This document shows positions 9,541 through 21,623 of a stretch of DNA of 64,000 nt, in pieces. Source of the stretch: Pseudoips prasinana (lineage: Eukaryota > Arthropoda > Insecta > Lepidoptera > Nolidae); NCBI GenBank assembly GCA_951640165.1, contig OX621263.1, positions 12,282,001 through 12,346,000 of the forward strand. The letters run 5' to 3'. Every line of letters starts with the position of its first letter. Within the stretch, counting starts at the first letter, position 1. The notes beneath the pieces are model-generated. The model was not told the origin of the DNA. It worked only from the letters and a program-made list of their open reading frames with translations, and searched no databases. Both the position numbers and the translations under genes were made by a program.

Positions 9541-12500
9541 ACGCATGCTGATAAGTAATATTTATTTTCTGGTTAACTAAGGACCCAAGCACACATTCTG
9601 ATACATTTAAGAAATAGTTCTGCAACTTTTATGGCAATAAAAATATTTGAAGATTTATTTGAAATTCAGAAAATCACGACTCCAAGAAGATTGCAATAAA
9701 ACACAAAGTTCCACACATGCTGACAAGGTCTTTAGTATTTAAAGTTAAGACAAACTTTGGGCATACAGCGAGATAGTTGTGACAAAAAGTTCAGTTTACC
9801 TGTGTCAAAAACGCATGTCAGAAAAAACAATCTATATCAGAAAAAGACAGGTTTTTTTAAAAAGAGGTCATAAATTAGGAACAATTAGCATGCTGATAAG
9901 TTATATTTATTTTCTGGTTCACTAAAGACCCAAGCACACATTCTGATACCTTTAAGAAATAGTTCTGCATCTTTTCTGACACAAAAAAAAATCAAGAGTT
10001 AATGAAAATTCAGAAAGTGATGACTTCAAGAACATTGCAATAAAATAAAAATTTGCCCGCATGCTGTCATCTTTTATGGTAATTAAAGTTAAGACGTAAG
10101 TTATGAATACAGTTAGATACTTTTAAGAAATAGTTCTGTCAATATGGAGCAGAAAAGCATGTCAGAAAAAAATATCATATATGAAAAATACATATTTTAG
10201 AAAAAGGGTCGCAAATTAGTAACAACGACGCATGCTGATAAGTTATATTTATTTTCTGGTTCACTAAGGACCCAAGCACACATTCTGATACCTTCAAGAA
10301 ATAGTTCTGCATCTATTCTGACACATAAAAAAATCAAGAGTTAATGAAAATTCAGAAAGTGACGACTTCAAGAACATTGCAATAAAATAAAAATTTGCCC
10401 GCATGCTGTCATCTTTTATGGTAATTAAGGTTAAGACGTAAGTTATGAATACAGTTAGATACTTTTAAGAAATAGTTCTGTCAATATGGAGCAGAAAAGC
10501 ATGTCAGAAAAAAATATCATATATGAAAAATACATGTTTTAGAAAAAGGGTCGCAAATTAGTAACAACGACGCATGCTGATAAGTTATATTTATTTTCTG
10601 GTTCACTAAGGACCCAAGCACACATTCTGATACCTTCAAGAAATAGTTCTGCATCTTTTCTGTTACATAAAAAAATCAAGAGTTAATGAAAATTCAGAAA
10701 GTGACGACTTCAAGAACATTGCAATAAAATAAAAATTTGCACAAATGCTGTCATCTTTTATAGTATTTAAAGATGAGACGTACTTTGTGAATACAGCTAA
10801 ATACGTAAGAGAAATAGTTCTGTCAATATGGAGCAGAAAAGCATGTCAGAAAAAAATATCATATCTGAAAAATACATGTTTTAGAAAAAGGGTCGCAAAT
10901 TAGAAACATCGACGCATGCTGATAAGTTATATTTATTTTCTGGTTCACTAAGGACCCAAGCACACATTCTGATACCTTCAAGAAATAGTTCTGCATCTTT
11001 TCTGACACAAAAAAAAATCAAGAGTTAATGAAAATTCAGAAAGTGATGACTTCAAGAACATTGCAATAAAATAAAAATTTGCCCGCATGCTGTCATCTTT
11101 TATGGTAATTAAAGTTAAGACGTAAGTTATGAATACAGTTAGATACTTTTAAGAAATAGTTCTGTCAATATGGAGCAGAAAAGCATGTCAGAAAAAAATA
11201 TCATATATGAAAAATACATGTTTTAGAAAAAGGGTCGCAAATTAGTAACAACGACGCATGCTGATAAGTTATATTTATTTTCTGGTTCACTAAGGACCCA
11301 AGCACACATTCTGATACCTTCAAAAAATAGTTCTGCATCTTTTCTGACACATAAAAATAAATCAAGAGTTAATGAAAATTCAGAAAGTGATGACTTCAAG
11401 AACATTGCAATAAAATAAAAATTTGCCCGCATGCTGTCATCTTTTATGGTAATTAAGGTTAAGACGTAAGTTATGAATACAGTTAGATACTTTTAAGAAA
11501 TAGTTCTGTCAATATGGAGCAGAAAAGCATGTCAGAAAAAAATATCATATATGAAAAATACATGTTTTAGAAAAAGGGTCGCAAATTAGTAACAACGACG
11601 CATGCTGATAAGTTATATTTATTTTCTGGTTCACTAAGGACCCAAGCACACATTCTGATACCTTCAAGAAATAGTTCTGCATCTTTTCTGACACATAAAA
11701 AAATCAAGAGTTAATGAAAATTCAGAAAGTGACGACTTCAAGAACATTGCAATTAAATAAAAATTTGCACGCATGCTGTCATCTTTTATAGTATTTAAAG
11801 ATGAGACGTACTTTGTGAATACAGCTTAATACTTAAGAGAAATAGTTCTGTCAATATAGAGCAGAAAAGCATGTCAGAAAAAAATATCATATCTGAAAAA
11901 TACATGTTTTAGAAAAAGGGTCGCAAATTAGAAACATCGACGCATGCTGATAAGTTATATTTATTTTCTGGTTCACTAAAGACCCAAGCACACATTCTGA
12001 TACCTTTAAAAAATAGTTCTGCATCTTTTCTGACACATAAAAATAAATCAAGAGTTAATGAAAATTCAGAAAGTGATGACTTCAAGAACATTGCAATAAA
12101 ATAAAAATTTGCCCGCATGCTGTCATCTTTTATAGTAATTAAAGTTAAGACGTAAGTTATGAATACAGTTAGATACTTTTAAGAAATAGTTCTGTCAATA
12201 TGGAGCAGAAAAGCATGTCAGAAAAAAATATCATATATGAAAAATACATGTTTTAGAAAAAGGGTCGCAAATTAGAAACAACGACGCATGCTGATAAGTT
12301 ATATTTATTTTCTGGTTCACTAAAGACCCAAACACACATTTTGATACCTCCAAGAAATAGTTCTGCATCTTTTCTGACACAAAAAAAAATCAGAGTCAAT
12401 GAAAATTCAGAAAGTGACGACTTCAAGAACATTGCAATAAAATAAAAACTTGCCCGCATGTTGTCATCTTTTATGGTATTTAAAGTTAAGACGTAAGTTT

Positions 12501-13268
12501 TGAATACAGTTAGATACTTTTAAGAAATAGTTCTGTCAATATGGAGCAGAAAAGCATGTCAGAAAAAAATATCATATATGAAAAATACATGTTTTAGAAA
12601 AAGGGTCGCAAAGTAGTAACAACGACGCATGCTGATAAGTTTTATTTATTTTCTGGTTCACTAAGGACTCAAGCACACATTCTGATACCTTCAAGAAATA
12701 GTTCTGCATCTTTTCAGACACAAAAAAAAAATCAAGAATTAATGAAAATTCAGAAAGTGATGACTTCAAGAACATTGCAATAAAATAAAAATTTGCCCGC
12801 ATGCTGTCATCTTTTATGGTAATTAAAGTTAAGACGTAAGTTATGAATACAGTTAGATACTTTTAAGAAATAGTTCTGTCAATATGGAGCAGAAAAGCAT
12901 GTCAGAAAAAAATATCATATATGAAAAATACATGTTTTAGAAAAAGGGTCGCAAATTAGAAACAACGACGCATGCTGATAAGTTATATTTATTTTCTGGT
13001 TCACTAAGGACCCAAACACACGTTTTGATACCTCCAAGAAATAGTTCTGCATCTTTTCTGACACAAAAAAAAATCAGAGTCAATGAAAATTCAGAAAGAG
13101 ACGACTTCAAGAACATTGCAATAAAATAAAAACTTGCCCGCATGTTGTCATCTTTTATGGTATTTAAAGTTAAGACGTAAGTTTTGAATACAGTTAGATA
13201 CTTTTAAGAAATAGTTCTGTCAATATGGAGCAGAAAAGCATGTCAGAAAAAAATATCATATCTGAAAA
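9541..13268 (+). repeat. left arm tandem array, ~343-bp unit, about 11 units
   Basis: The marker gcatgctgataagt recurs at about 9544, 9888, 10231, 10573, 10916, 11256, 11601, 11943, 12287, 12627 and 12969. Each unit is two related half-units: the core aagaaatagttctg recurs about every 171 bp, and a GCATGC palindrome sits in each half. The first two units are the most diverged and the inner ones are nearly identical, as expected from unequal exchange or conversion. ORFs of 68-76 codons seen here are repeats of one frame, not genes. Confidence 0.9.
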
Positions 13269-14384
13269 ATATTTATGAATAAAAATTTTCAAGGAATACT
13301 CAGTGGGGTTTTAGGAAATAAAGCATATTTTGATAAAATTAAATCATCCTAATGTCCAATTGTGAAGCTGGCACAACGTGTAAGTGATGAAAAAATAATT
13401 ATTAAGGAACATTATACAGAACGGGCGAAAATATTATCTGAAATATTCATTTTTCAAAAAATATGTCATCCTACAAAAGGAACATAAAACGTTTAGACGT
13501 GGAATGCAATGCTGCCCACTTAGCGCAATACATTTTTGAAAAAGAACCTAGTTATACGTATCATGTAAGCTGTTCCTGTGGTTACGTACACCAAAAAGAA
13601 TACGCATTTATTAGTGTGAATATCGATATGCTTATATGTCGCAGTTTTAATTTAGTACAGGAAGCAATTAATGACTGTGTTGCAGCGGAACGGTATTGTT
13701 TTATGTGTAAAAACAAAATTCCATCCATAAACAACTATGGGTCATAACTTTTAATAGATACGTCTGTTATAAGTGATCCTGGTTATCCAAACAAAGAAAA
13801 CATAGTTCTTCACAAGTTGAATTCATTACAAAAAAACATAAATGTTGGCAATAAAACGTACATGATAGCTGCTATCGTCGATTACTGCGTTGGAAATAAA
13901 CATTACGTAACGTTTGGGTTAACGGGTGAGTTTTGGTATAAATATGATGGGTTGACAAAGAAACGTTATTCAGCCAACCCAAAGACGACTATTACACCTC
14001 ATTTGATTTTATACACATTATGGGACGAAAAACGTTAAACATTACATTATTTTATAGCTCACACTGTTATATAACATAAAGTCGAAATGGGACATACTGT
14101 GCGAATAAGTCGTAAGGAAGAATAGTCATTTCCCTCGTACCATAAATTAATCGACGCATGAACCTAATTCTAAGTATTTGTTTACTATAAAAAAAAATTC
14201 TAAAAAAAGCAAATTAAAGATAACAAAATAAGACATTAAATAGGAAAAATAGTTCTATTTTGTAAGAAAAATATAGATTTGATTTTTTTTAGCATTCATC
14301 GCAATGCAAAGCGTTAATCAAATCTCAAAAATGGGAAATCATAAATTGAATCGTCCAGTGGGTCTTGAACCTCCAACATCTACC
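13269..14384. other. unique centre of the foldback element
   Basis: About 1.1 kb with no repeat units. It contains the USP-like ORF at 13463-14038 and a preceding open stretch in another frame (about 13368-13480) that may be a frameshifted upstream part of the same gene. The last 340 bp appear non-coding. Confidence 0.7.
13463..14038 (+). pseudogene. ubiquitin-specific-protease-like (C19) domain, one in-frame stop
   Basis: A single frame of 192 codons broken by one TAA at 13745-13747. The first 94 residues contain CSCGYVHQ and, 45 residues on, YCFMCKNKIP, followed after the stop by LLIDTSVISD; this C-x-C...C-x2-C zinc-finger layout and the following strand match the 'fingers' of USP/C19 deubiquitinases. 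The second part has DYCVGNKHYVTFGLTG and FWYKYDGL, resembling the USP His box (GHYxxxxxx..WYxYDD), then ITPHLILYTLW, like the final 'PYxLFYxR' strand. No Cys box is visible, so at best this is the C-terminal half. Cargo or remnant of a larger element protein; not clearly a host gene. A protease assignment is inference from pattern. Confidence 0.55.
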
Positions 14385-16600
14385 AAAGTCATGATTTTCT
14401 GAATTTTCATTAATTCTTGATTTTTTTTTTGTGTCAGAAAAGATGCAGAACTATTTCTTGAAGGTATCAGAATGTGTGCTTGGGTCCTTAGTGAACCAGA
14501 AAATAAATATAACTTATCAGCATGCGTCGTTGTTACTAATTTGCGACCCTTTTTCTAAAACATGTATTTTTCATATATGATATTTTTTTCTGACATGCTT
14601 TTCTGCTCCATATTGACAGAACTATTTCTTAAAAGTATCTAACTGTATTCAAAACTTACGTCTTAACTTTAAATACCATAAAAGATGACAACATGCGGGC
14701 AAGTTTTTATTTTATTGCAATGTTCTTGAAGTAGTCACTTTCTGAATTTTCATTGACTCTGATTTTTTTTTGTGTCAGAAAAGATGCAGAACTATTTCTT
14801 AAAGGTATCAGAATGTGTGCTTGGGTCCTTAGTGAACCAGAAAATAAATATAACTTATCAGCATGCGTCGTTGTTACTAATTTGCGACCCTTTTTCTAAA
14901 ACATGTATTTTTCATATATGATATTTTTTTCTGACGTGCTTTTCTGCTCCATATTGACAGAACTATTTCTTAAAAGTATCTAACTGTATTCAAAACTTAC
15001 GTCTTAACTTTAAATACCATAAAAGATGACAACATGCGGGCAAGTTTTTATTTTATTGCAATGTTCTTGAAGTCGTCACTTTCTGAATTTTCATTAATTC
15101 TTGATTTTTTTTTGTGTCAGAAAAGATGCAGAACTATTTCTTAAAGGTATCAGACTATGTGCTTGGATCCTTAATAAACCAGAAAATAAATATAACTTAT
15201 CAGCATGCGTCGATGTTTCTAATTTGCGACCCTTTTTCTAAAACATGTATTTTTCATATATGATATTTTTTTCTGACATGCTTTTCTGCTCCATATTGAC
15301 AGAACTATTTCTTAAAAGTATCTAACTGTATTCAAAACTTACGTCTTAACTTTAAATACCATAAAAGATGACAACATGCGGGCAAGTTTTTATTTTATTG
15401 CAATGTTCTTGAAGTCGTCACTTTCTGAATTTTCGTTGACTCTGATTTTTTTTTGTGTCAGAAAAGATGCAGAACTATTTCTTGGAGGTATCAAAATGTG
15501 TGTTTGGGTCCTTAGTGAACCAGAAAATAAATATAACTTATCAGCATGCGTCGTTGTTTCTAATTTGCGACCCTTTTTCTAAAACATGTATTTTTCATAT
15601 ATGATATTTTTTTCTGACATGCTTTTCTGCTCCATATTGACAGAACTATTTCTTTAAAGTATCTTACTGTATTCACAAAGTACGTCTCATCTTTAAATTC
15701 TATAAAAGATGACAGCATGCGTGCAAATTTTTATTTTATTACAATGTTCTTGAAGTCGTCACTTTCTGAATTTTCATTAACTCTTGATTTTTTTATGTGT
15801 CAGAAAAGATGCAGAACTATTTCTTGAAGGTATCAGAATGTGTGCTTGGGTCCTTAGTGAACCAGAAAATAAATATAACTTATCAGCATGCGTAGTTGTT
15901 ACTAATTTGCGACCCTTTTTCTAAAACATGTATTTTTCATATATGATATTTTTTTCTGACATGCTTTTCTGCTCCATATTGTCAGAACTATTTCTTAAAA
16001 GTATCTAACTGTATTCATAACTTACGTCTTAACTTTAATTACCATAAAAGATGACAGCATGCGGGCAAATTTTTATTTTATTACAATGTTCTTGAAGTCA
16101 TCACTTTCTGAATTTTCATTAATTCTTGATTTTTTTTTGTGTCAGAAAAGATGCAGAACTATTTCTTAAATGTATCAGAATGTGTGCTTGGGTCTTTAGT
16201 GAACCAGAAAATAAATATAACTTATCAGCATGCTAATTGTTCCTAATTTATGACCTCTTTTTAAAAAAACCTGTCTTTTTCTGATATAGATTGTTTTTTC
16301 TGACATGCGTTTTTGATCCAGGTAAACTGAACTTTTTGTCACAACTATCTCGCTGTATGCCCAAAGTTTGTCTTAACTTTAAATACTAAAGACCTTGTCA
16401 GCATGTGTGGAACTTTGTGTTTTATTGCAATGTTCTTGGAGTCGTGATTTTCTGAATTTCAAATAAATCTTCAAATATTTTTTTTGTCATAAAAGTTGCA
16501 GAACTATTTCTTAAATGTATCAGAATGTGTGCTTGGGTCCTTAGTTAACCAGAAAATAAATATTACTTATCAGCATGCGTCGTTACTTCTTAGTTACAAT
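14385..16600 (-). repeat. right arm tandem array, ~343-bp unit, about 7 units
   Basis: Reverse complement of the left array: 'cttatcagcatgc' recurs at about 14515, 14857, 15199, 15540, 15883, 16226 and 16570. The unit nearest the outside matches the outermost left units (including the 'gaccttgtcagcatg' variant), showing that the arms are true inverted repeats and not independent arrays. The arm starts at a different unit phase from the left arm. Confidence 0.9.
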
Positions 16601-17110
16601 CGACTTTCTTAAACATGTCGCCTTATCCTGTTTTACTTGTAATTTTTCGGGAAGTTTACATATAACGTAAAAAAAGTTTACATTTTTTTTCTAGGAAAAT
16701 ATGTCAGAACTATCGTTAAAAATTATCAGGAACTCTAGAACTCATTGAAATATGATAAAAAATTTAAAAATTAGGTAACATTTTTGGAAATGATCTGCTA
16801 CGGGAAATCGGCATATCTATCACTTGTTTTGATTATTTTCTTAGGGAAATCGGCCAGAACTATTCATAAAAAGTATCAGGAACTCTAGAACTCATTGGTA
16901 TGCATCGAGAACTCTAATTTTTTTGTAAATTTTTTGAAAATGATCTGCTACGGGAAGTTAGTAGATCATTTTTTTGATTGACTTTTTCTGACTAAAAATG
17001 CCAGAACTATTTTTAAGTAGTATCAGGAACTATAGAACTCACCTGCATGCGACGAGAACTCTTATATATTTTGGATCTGCTGACAAATGATCTGCCAAGT
17101 TCATGGACAT
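16601..17110. repeat. outer part of right inverted arm
   Basis: Reverse complement of 9011-9540 with scattered substitutions, ending ..ctgccaagttcatggacat. Confidence 0.85.
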
Positions 17111-17119
17111 GTAGTTAGT
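17111..17119. repeat. right 9-bp target-site duplication
   Basis: gtagttagt, identical to 9002-9010. Confidence 0.85.
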
Positions 17120-18215
17120 GTTGTGTTCACATAGCTCAGTGCAGGACGTCGCGCAGTCAATCGGGTAGTGACCGCAAGCTTATTACGTCGTTTTCATTCC
17201 GAAAGGATTGGTAAGTTCTCTTTCGATTTTTAGTATAGTAATGACCCATTGAGCTTTGCGATTGTTTTCTTCCGATTTATTAAGTAACATTAGTGAGTTA
17301 TTCAAGTTTGTGACAATTTAATATTAAAGATACTTATAATTCCAATGGCTTATTAATCTTTTTGCCGTTTTTTTAATAAATATTGATGAATGTTTTGGGG
17401 CAAAATTAGACGTATTCGAAATCAAGTCGTTTTTTTAATTATTTAAGTATTATTCTTTGTGGATCATTATTTATTATGCCATTTCTTATTTTTTTTCTTG
17501 TTAAAAAGAAAGACTGATTGGTTAATATGTCACTACACAAGTACTGAGCCAGCAAGTAAGCAAAGCAGTTGTAATTGTTAGTCCACTCAAATAGGTTAAA
17601 GTTATTTAAAATAAGATTGATGTGAGTTTGAAATCTATATTATTACTTACAAGCTTATGTGCTTATTATTTAATGTTAAAGTATAAAATATTAATGTGTT
17701 ATTATTGTATTATACCTTAAATTTTCATTTAGTTACTTAGTGATAGTGTCACTTAAGGTAAGGTTCAATAGGGACAGGCTGATGTCACCATTTACTTTTA
17801 GTTTAGTTATGTTATGTAATTTGTGTTCGGTGTATGTACTTGATAAAATTGTGCACATCTGCTTATCACTCAGCGATAGTAGTTTGAATTTTTATGTTAT
17901 TGCTCTATATAGTTGTATGTTATAATGGATGCTTCTACTTAAAAGAATGTCACTAATACTATTTAATTTGTTTCATGTATGTTGTAATACCATTGAAGAG
18001 CTATCATGATGGGAGAAGATGACCAGCCTTCGGATCTGCTTGAAGATCCAAAGGAGACAGCAGGATATACGTCCACACAAGGAAGAACGTATAGCTAGGG
18101 AAATAATCAACTATAACTTGTAATTTATTTAATAACAAAAAATAAATTTACTTTTGTGTCGCGGGCAGGTCAGTAGGAGCTAGGCTTTTCTGATTATAAT
18201 TTAGTCTTCTTCTTA
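17120..18215. other. spacer with a possible small transcript
   Basis: No recognised gene. A GC-richer stretch (17130-17212) ends in 'aggattg|gtaagt', a good splice-donor match, and a 31-codon ORF at 18007-18102 (MMGEDDQPSDLLEDPKETAG...) is followed by AATAAA at 18142. These could be the first and last exon of a short transcript, but nothing else supports it. Confidence 0.25.
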
Positions 18216-18600
18216 GAACTTGTTACACAAACACACACACACATTTTCTTGTTTTCACTTAGTCTTGTGGATTATCCAAGGTCCATAAATTTTCATAAGG
18301 AATGGTGGCCATCACACTGGTTGTCTGATATTGGAGACCTCCTGAACTCCTCACACGAACACACACACACCTTGTCTTGTTTTTACTTGACAAGTCTAGG
18401 GATTATCCATGGTCCATAAAATTCCATAAGGAATGGTGGACATCAGACTGGTTGTCTGAAGATGGAGACCTCTGGGTCCTGACACCACACTCCCACACGT
18501 AGGCATACGCTGCCTTCATCATATGTCCACACATAAGCATAGGCTGTCATCACCACACGTCCACGCATGAGCATACATTGTCTAGCCACACGCCCACCCT
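18216..18600. repeat. two ~130-bp direct repeats followed by a short ~35-bp array
   Basis: The block 'cacacacacac..ttgtctgttttacttg..ggattatcca.ggtccataaa' to 'tggttgtctga..atggagacctc' occurs twice (about 18226-18345 and 18352-18473). After it come three or four ~35-40-bp units ('ccacacgt..gcatacgctg'). The last array resumes at 22587 on the other side of the gypsy element ('catgagcatacgctgccc'), so the LTR element inserted into this array. Confidence 0.7.
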
Positions 18601-19563
18601 TGTAACGTTGTATTTCTATTCAACGCTCCTTAGTTCATTTTAGTATTAATTCTCCGCCGCTTTAAACCAGTTCGGTAGCCGCCGAGCGGTCGCTAAGCAA
18701 AACCGGTTGGGAAGCGTGAGCCGCCGAGCGGGGATTTAGCGAACGTTGGGAGGTCAGACTCAGATTGCACTCATTGCGATAGCACGTACGCACTCACTTA
18801 AAAAGAAACGTTATATTTTTCTTAGTCGCGTCGTGTAACATCTTCAAGTTGAAGTGAATCTTCATTCACAAATAGTTATTAGTTTAACAAGTTAATTTCA
18901 ATCAGTGTTAACCCCATATTGGGTAAGTGTTGATTATTATTTAGTTCTCACTCAAGTAGGGTATTGTAACGTGTACCGGCCACCTTTATTTGACCTTGTG
19001 GCAAATACCACGTCAACTTCATATTGTGCCTTATGCCTACAATGTAAATTAATATTATGTGCGGTGCTTCACACTACACATAATACAATGTTTCCTATTT
19101 GTAAACTCCGCTTCTGCCTGTGACAATTGCACACATTCGCCTTATGCGTAATTGGTACTCCCGCTTCCTCATCATCATTACGCGGTCACAGTCAGGAGAG
19201 GATTGAGGTTAAAAGAATATTTCATTTAGTGGACTTCAATTCCCAGGGTCCAAAGTTCGGCCTACGAGGGTCCAAAGTACGAATTGCAACTGTACCTCAA
19301 CATCCGTCACCGTTAGCGACGAAGCCACACTTCAGACCAGCCCAATCCCTGTGGGTCATCCTCCGGCCTGCGTAATCCTCCTGGAACTCCGCGACATCTC
19401 CGTTAGCGACGAAGCCAGCCAGGAGAGTACTTGGCGCGCCTACCTCCATAGGGCATAATAAATGACGGGCTTATAACCCATGACCATACTTTTGTTTTAA
19501 ATAAATTTGTAAGTTTATGATTTGTGTTATTTAATTCTTCCAAACCACATCTCATACGCTTCA
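18601..19563 (+). repeat. 5' LTR of the non-autonomous gypsy element
   Basis: Begins tgtaacgttg, ends cgcttca. Almost identical to 21624-22586; the visible difference is cccatgaccata (left) versus cccatgaacata (right). ORFs inside it (18905-19123, 19127-19375) recur unchanged in the other LTR and have no domain. Confidence 0.95.
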
Positions 19564-19564
19564 C

Positions 19565-19581
19565 TGGCGCCCATAACGTGG
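19565..19581 (+). other. primer-binding-site-like sequence
   Basis: tggcgcccataacgtgg, one base after the LTR end; position and TGGCGCCC start fit a tRNA-primed PBS. The tRNA is not assigned. Confidence 0.55.
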
Positions 19582-19935
19582 TTTTTATGGTCATTTTTTA
19601 TGTTTTTATGGAGGTAGTATAGTAGCATTGGTGTTTGTGTGCTTTGTATTTTTGTTTTTGTGAAACGTTTTTAATTTTTTTGGTTGATAGTAACTAACGT
19701 GTACATAAAAATAAAATCTAATGACCTACTTTACCGTTACTTCATTTTAGTACATTACTCAACTTTGTTTAAAATTGCGCACGGTTTAAGGTACGGTTAC
19801 CAGAAATTGTATTATTCAAATTATAAATTCTTTTTTGTTTAACCTAATAAAATTATTATAGTTTGCCTTTGTTCGTAACATATTTTAGTACAATCAGCAA
19901 CAACATTTTATACATTGTTCTACATAAATATATTT

Positions 19936-20125
19936 TATAGCCGTGTGGTTCCGGCACAGAAAGGGTAGACGAATAGGACCACCCCCATACTATTCCGTGG
20001 GTGTCGTAAAAGGCGACTAAGGGATTCACCAGGTAGTCGAGCATCTGCGCTACCTTCTTAAGTACAAAATATACCAACTAAGCTAGGAATAGAACTTTGT
20101 CCAGCAGTGGGCAAAACCTGGCTGA
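19936..20125 (+). mobile_element. lepidopteran SINE-like dispersed repeat
   Basis: Contains 'gccgtgtggttccggcac', 'aataggaccaccccca', 'gtgggtgtcgtaaaaggcgactaaggga' and ends 'ccagcagtgggcaaaacctggctgatgatg', a pattern I recognise from many lepidopteran genomes. It sits inside the gypsy element, so it is a later insertion or was picked up before the element spread. Confidence 0.6.
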
Positions 20126-20214
20126 TGATGTACATAATTTTTTTTTGTTTTTTTTTTGTTGTAATTTCGATACCTTAAGTAATTAACTAACTGGTTTATT
20201 ACCAACATTAAAAA

Positions 20215-20730
20215 TAACTAAAGTACAGTCAGAAACATAATTTTCTGTACTCGATATTTTTATATTGTTCTTTTTTTTAAACTTCACTTATTGATGTATT
20301 ATCAACAATATAACTAAAGTACAGTCAGAAACATAATTTTCTGTACTCGTTAATTTAAATTGTTCTTTATTAATACATTCACTTATTGATGTATTATCAA
20401 CAATATAACTAAATTACAGTCAGAAACATAATTTTCTGTACTCGTTATTTTTATATTGTTCTTTTTTAATGCATCACTTATTGCTGTATTATCAACAATA
20501 TAACTAAAGTACAGTCAGAAACATAGTTTTCTAGACAAGTTATTTTACATTGCTTTTTTAGTTTTAACACATCACTTACTGATGCATTATCAAAATTTAT
20601 AACTACAGTACAGTCAGAAACATAATTTTCTATACTCGTTATTTTTCCATTTTTTTTTTCTCTTTAATATATCACTTACTGATGTATTATCGACATTTGT
20701 AACTACGGTACAGTCAGCACCATAACTTAT
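20215..20730. repeat. ~105-bp tandem repeats inside the gypsy element
   Basis: Six diverged units, each with 'aactaaagtacagtcagaaacata', 'tttctgtactcg' and 'atcacttattgatgtattatcaac'. The 'acagtcag' marker recurs at about 20225, 20320, 20417, 20513, 20609 and 20710. Confidence 0.85.
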
Positions 20731-21040
20731 TTTGTGTATATGTACTTGTATTTTTTATATAAAATTGTTTTGGTATTTGCCTACACGTTAGTTGCAGTTT
20801 TGTTTTCTTTGTTTTATTGCATTTTATTTTTGGTTACAATATTTTTTCAGCTTTTTATTCATACATTTTTATGTTTAAGTGAAAAACAACCAGAACGTTA
20901 GTAGTTTAATTTAAAAATTGTTACAGACGGAGTATTTTCAGTAACGTAATTGTCAGTTCTCTTGTAATTGATCAACACTTACCCAGATTTTGTATTTATT
21001 CTTATAACAATTTTTTTTTAAATATTTTTTTATAATTATA

Positions 21041-21322
21041 ATGGCTTATCTGGTGAATTTAGATCATAATGCGTTAAAGTGGTTTATTTCATTGAAAAAT
21101 CTTACTGGTCGGTTAGCAAGCTGGGGTGTCCGATTATCAGCCTTTAATTTTGTTATTAAACATTGCCGAGGCGTAGATAACGCAATCCCAGACGCGCTCT
21201 CTAGAATCGTTCCAGTTTGTGCCATCAGGACTTCCAACTCTTATTTGGACACTAAAGACTGCTGGTACAATAACATTTTCAATGACTGTCTAAATGACGC
21301 TTCTAAATTCCCGAGCTTCTAA
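21041..21322 (+). pseudogene. Ty3/gypsy RNase H C-terminal fragment
   Basis: The 93-codon frame carries the conserved end of the gypsy RNase H: LDHNALKWFISLKNLTGRLA, then SWGVRLSAFNFVIKHCRG and NAIPDALSRI. Upstream RT and downstream integrase are missing and the frame ends in non-homologous sequence. It identifies the element as Ty3/gypsy. Confidence 0.9.
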
Positions 21323-21623
21323 ATAGCCAAGAAGTAAATTTTCTTTTTCTTTCTTTTCACAACTTAAATATTCCTTTCGCTCTACTTCCACCCTTTACTA
21401 GAACAACTATTTGTAAGGTATCACGTTAAATTCAACGAGTTACCTACCATTATGTATGTAAGCGACAGTTATTTTAGTCCTAGAACAATAACTGCTGCTG
21501 GTTTTATGATTGCGTGAGGTATGATAGATGATTATGTAAGAGTAAACAAGTAGTTCCACAGAGTTCTAATGCGGATTTTACGATTTTAGAAGCGGTAAAA
21601 TCCTTGACTGAGCGCGGGGGTAT

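Larger units (their letters stand above)
9011..17110. mobile_element. foldback-type DNA transposon with giant tandem-repeat TIRs
   Basis: Both ends begin, reading inwards, ATGTCC(G/A)TGAACTTGGCAG, and the reverse complement relation continues through the arms. The left arm runs to about 13268 (~4.26 kb), the right arm from about 14385 (~2.7 kb), around a ~1.1-kb unique centre. A perfect 9-bp duplication (gtagttagt) flanks the element. Long inverted arms built from internal tandem repeats plus 9-bp duplications are the hallmarks of Foldback/FB elements, placed by others in or near the Mutator-like group. No transposase is visible; the centre holds only a broken ubiquitin-protease-like ORF, so this copy must be non-autonomous. 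The superfamily is my inference from architecture. Confidence 0.85.

Noticed and set aside
13817..14038. Second separate small gene in the foldback centre
   Set aside because: It is in the same frame as 13463-13747 and separated by one stop, so treated as one broken ORF.
11223..15582. Repeated 68-76-codon ORFs starting MRA(N/S)FYFIAMFLKSSLSEFS in both arms
   Set aside because: They are the same frame of the 343-bp unit seen again and again, on opposite strands in the two arms, with an unnatural composition and no domain.
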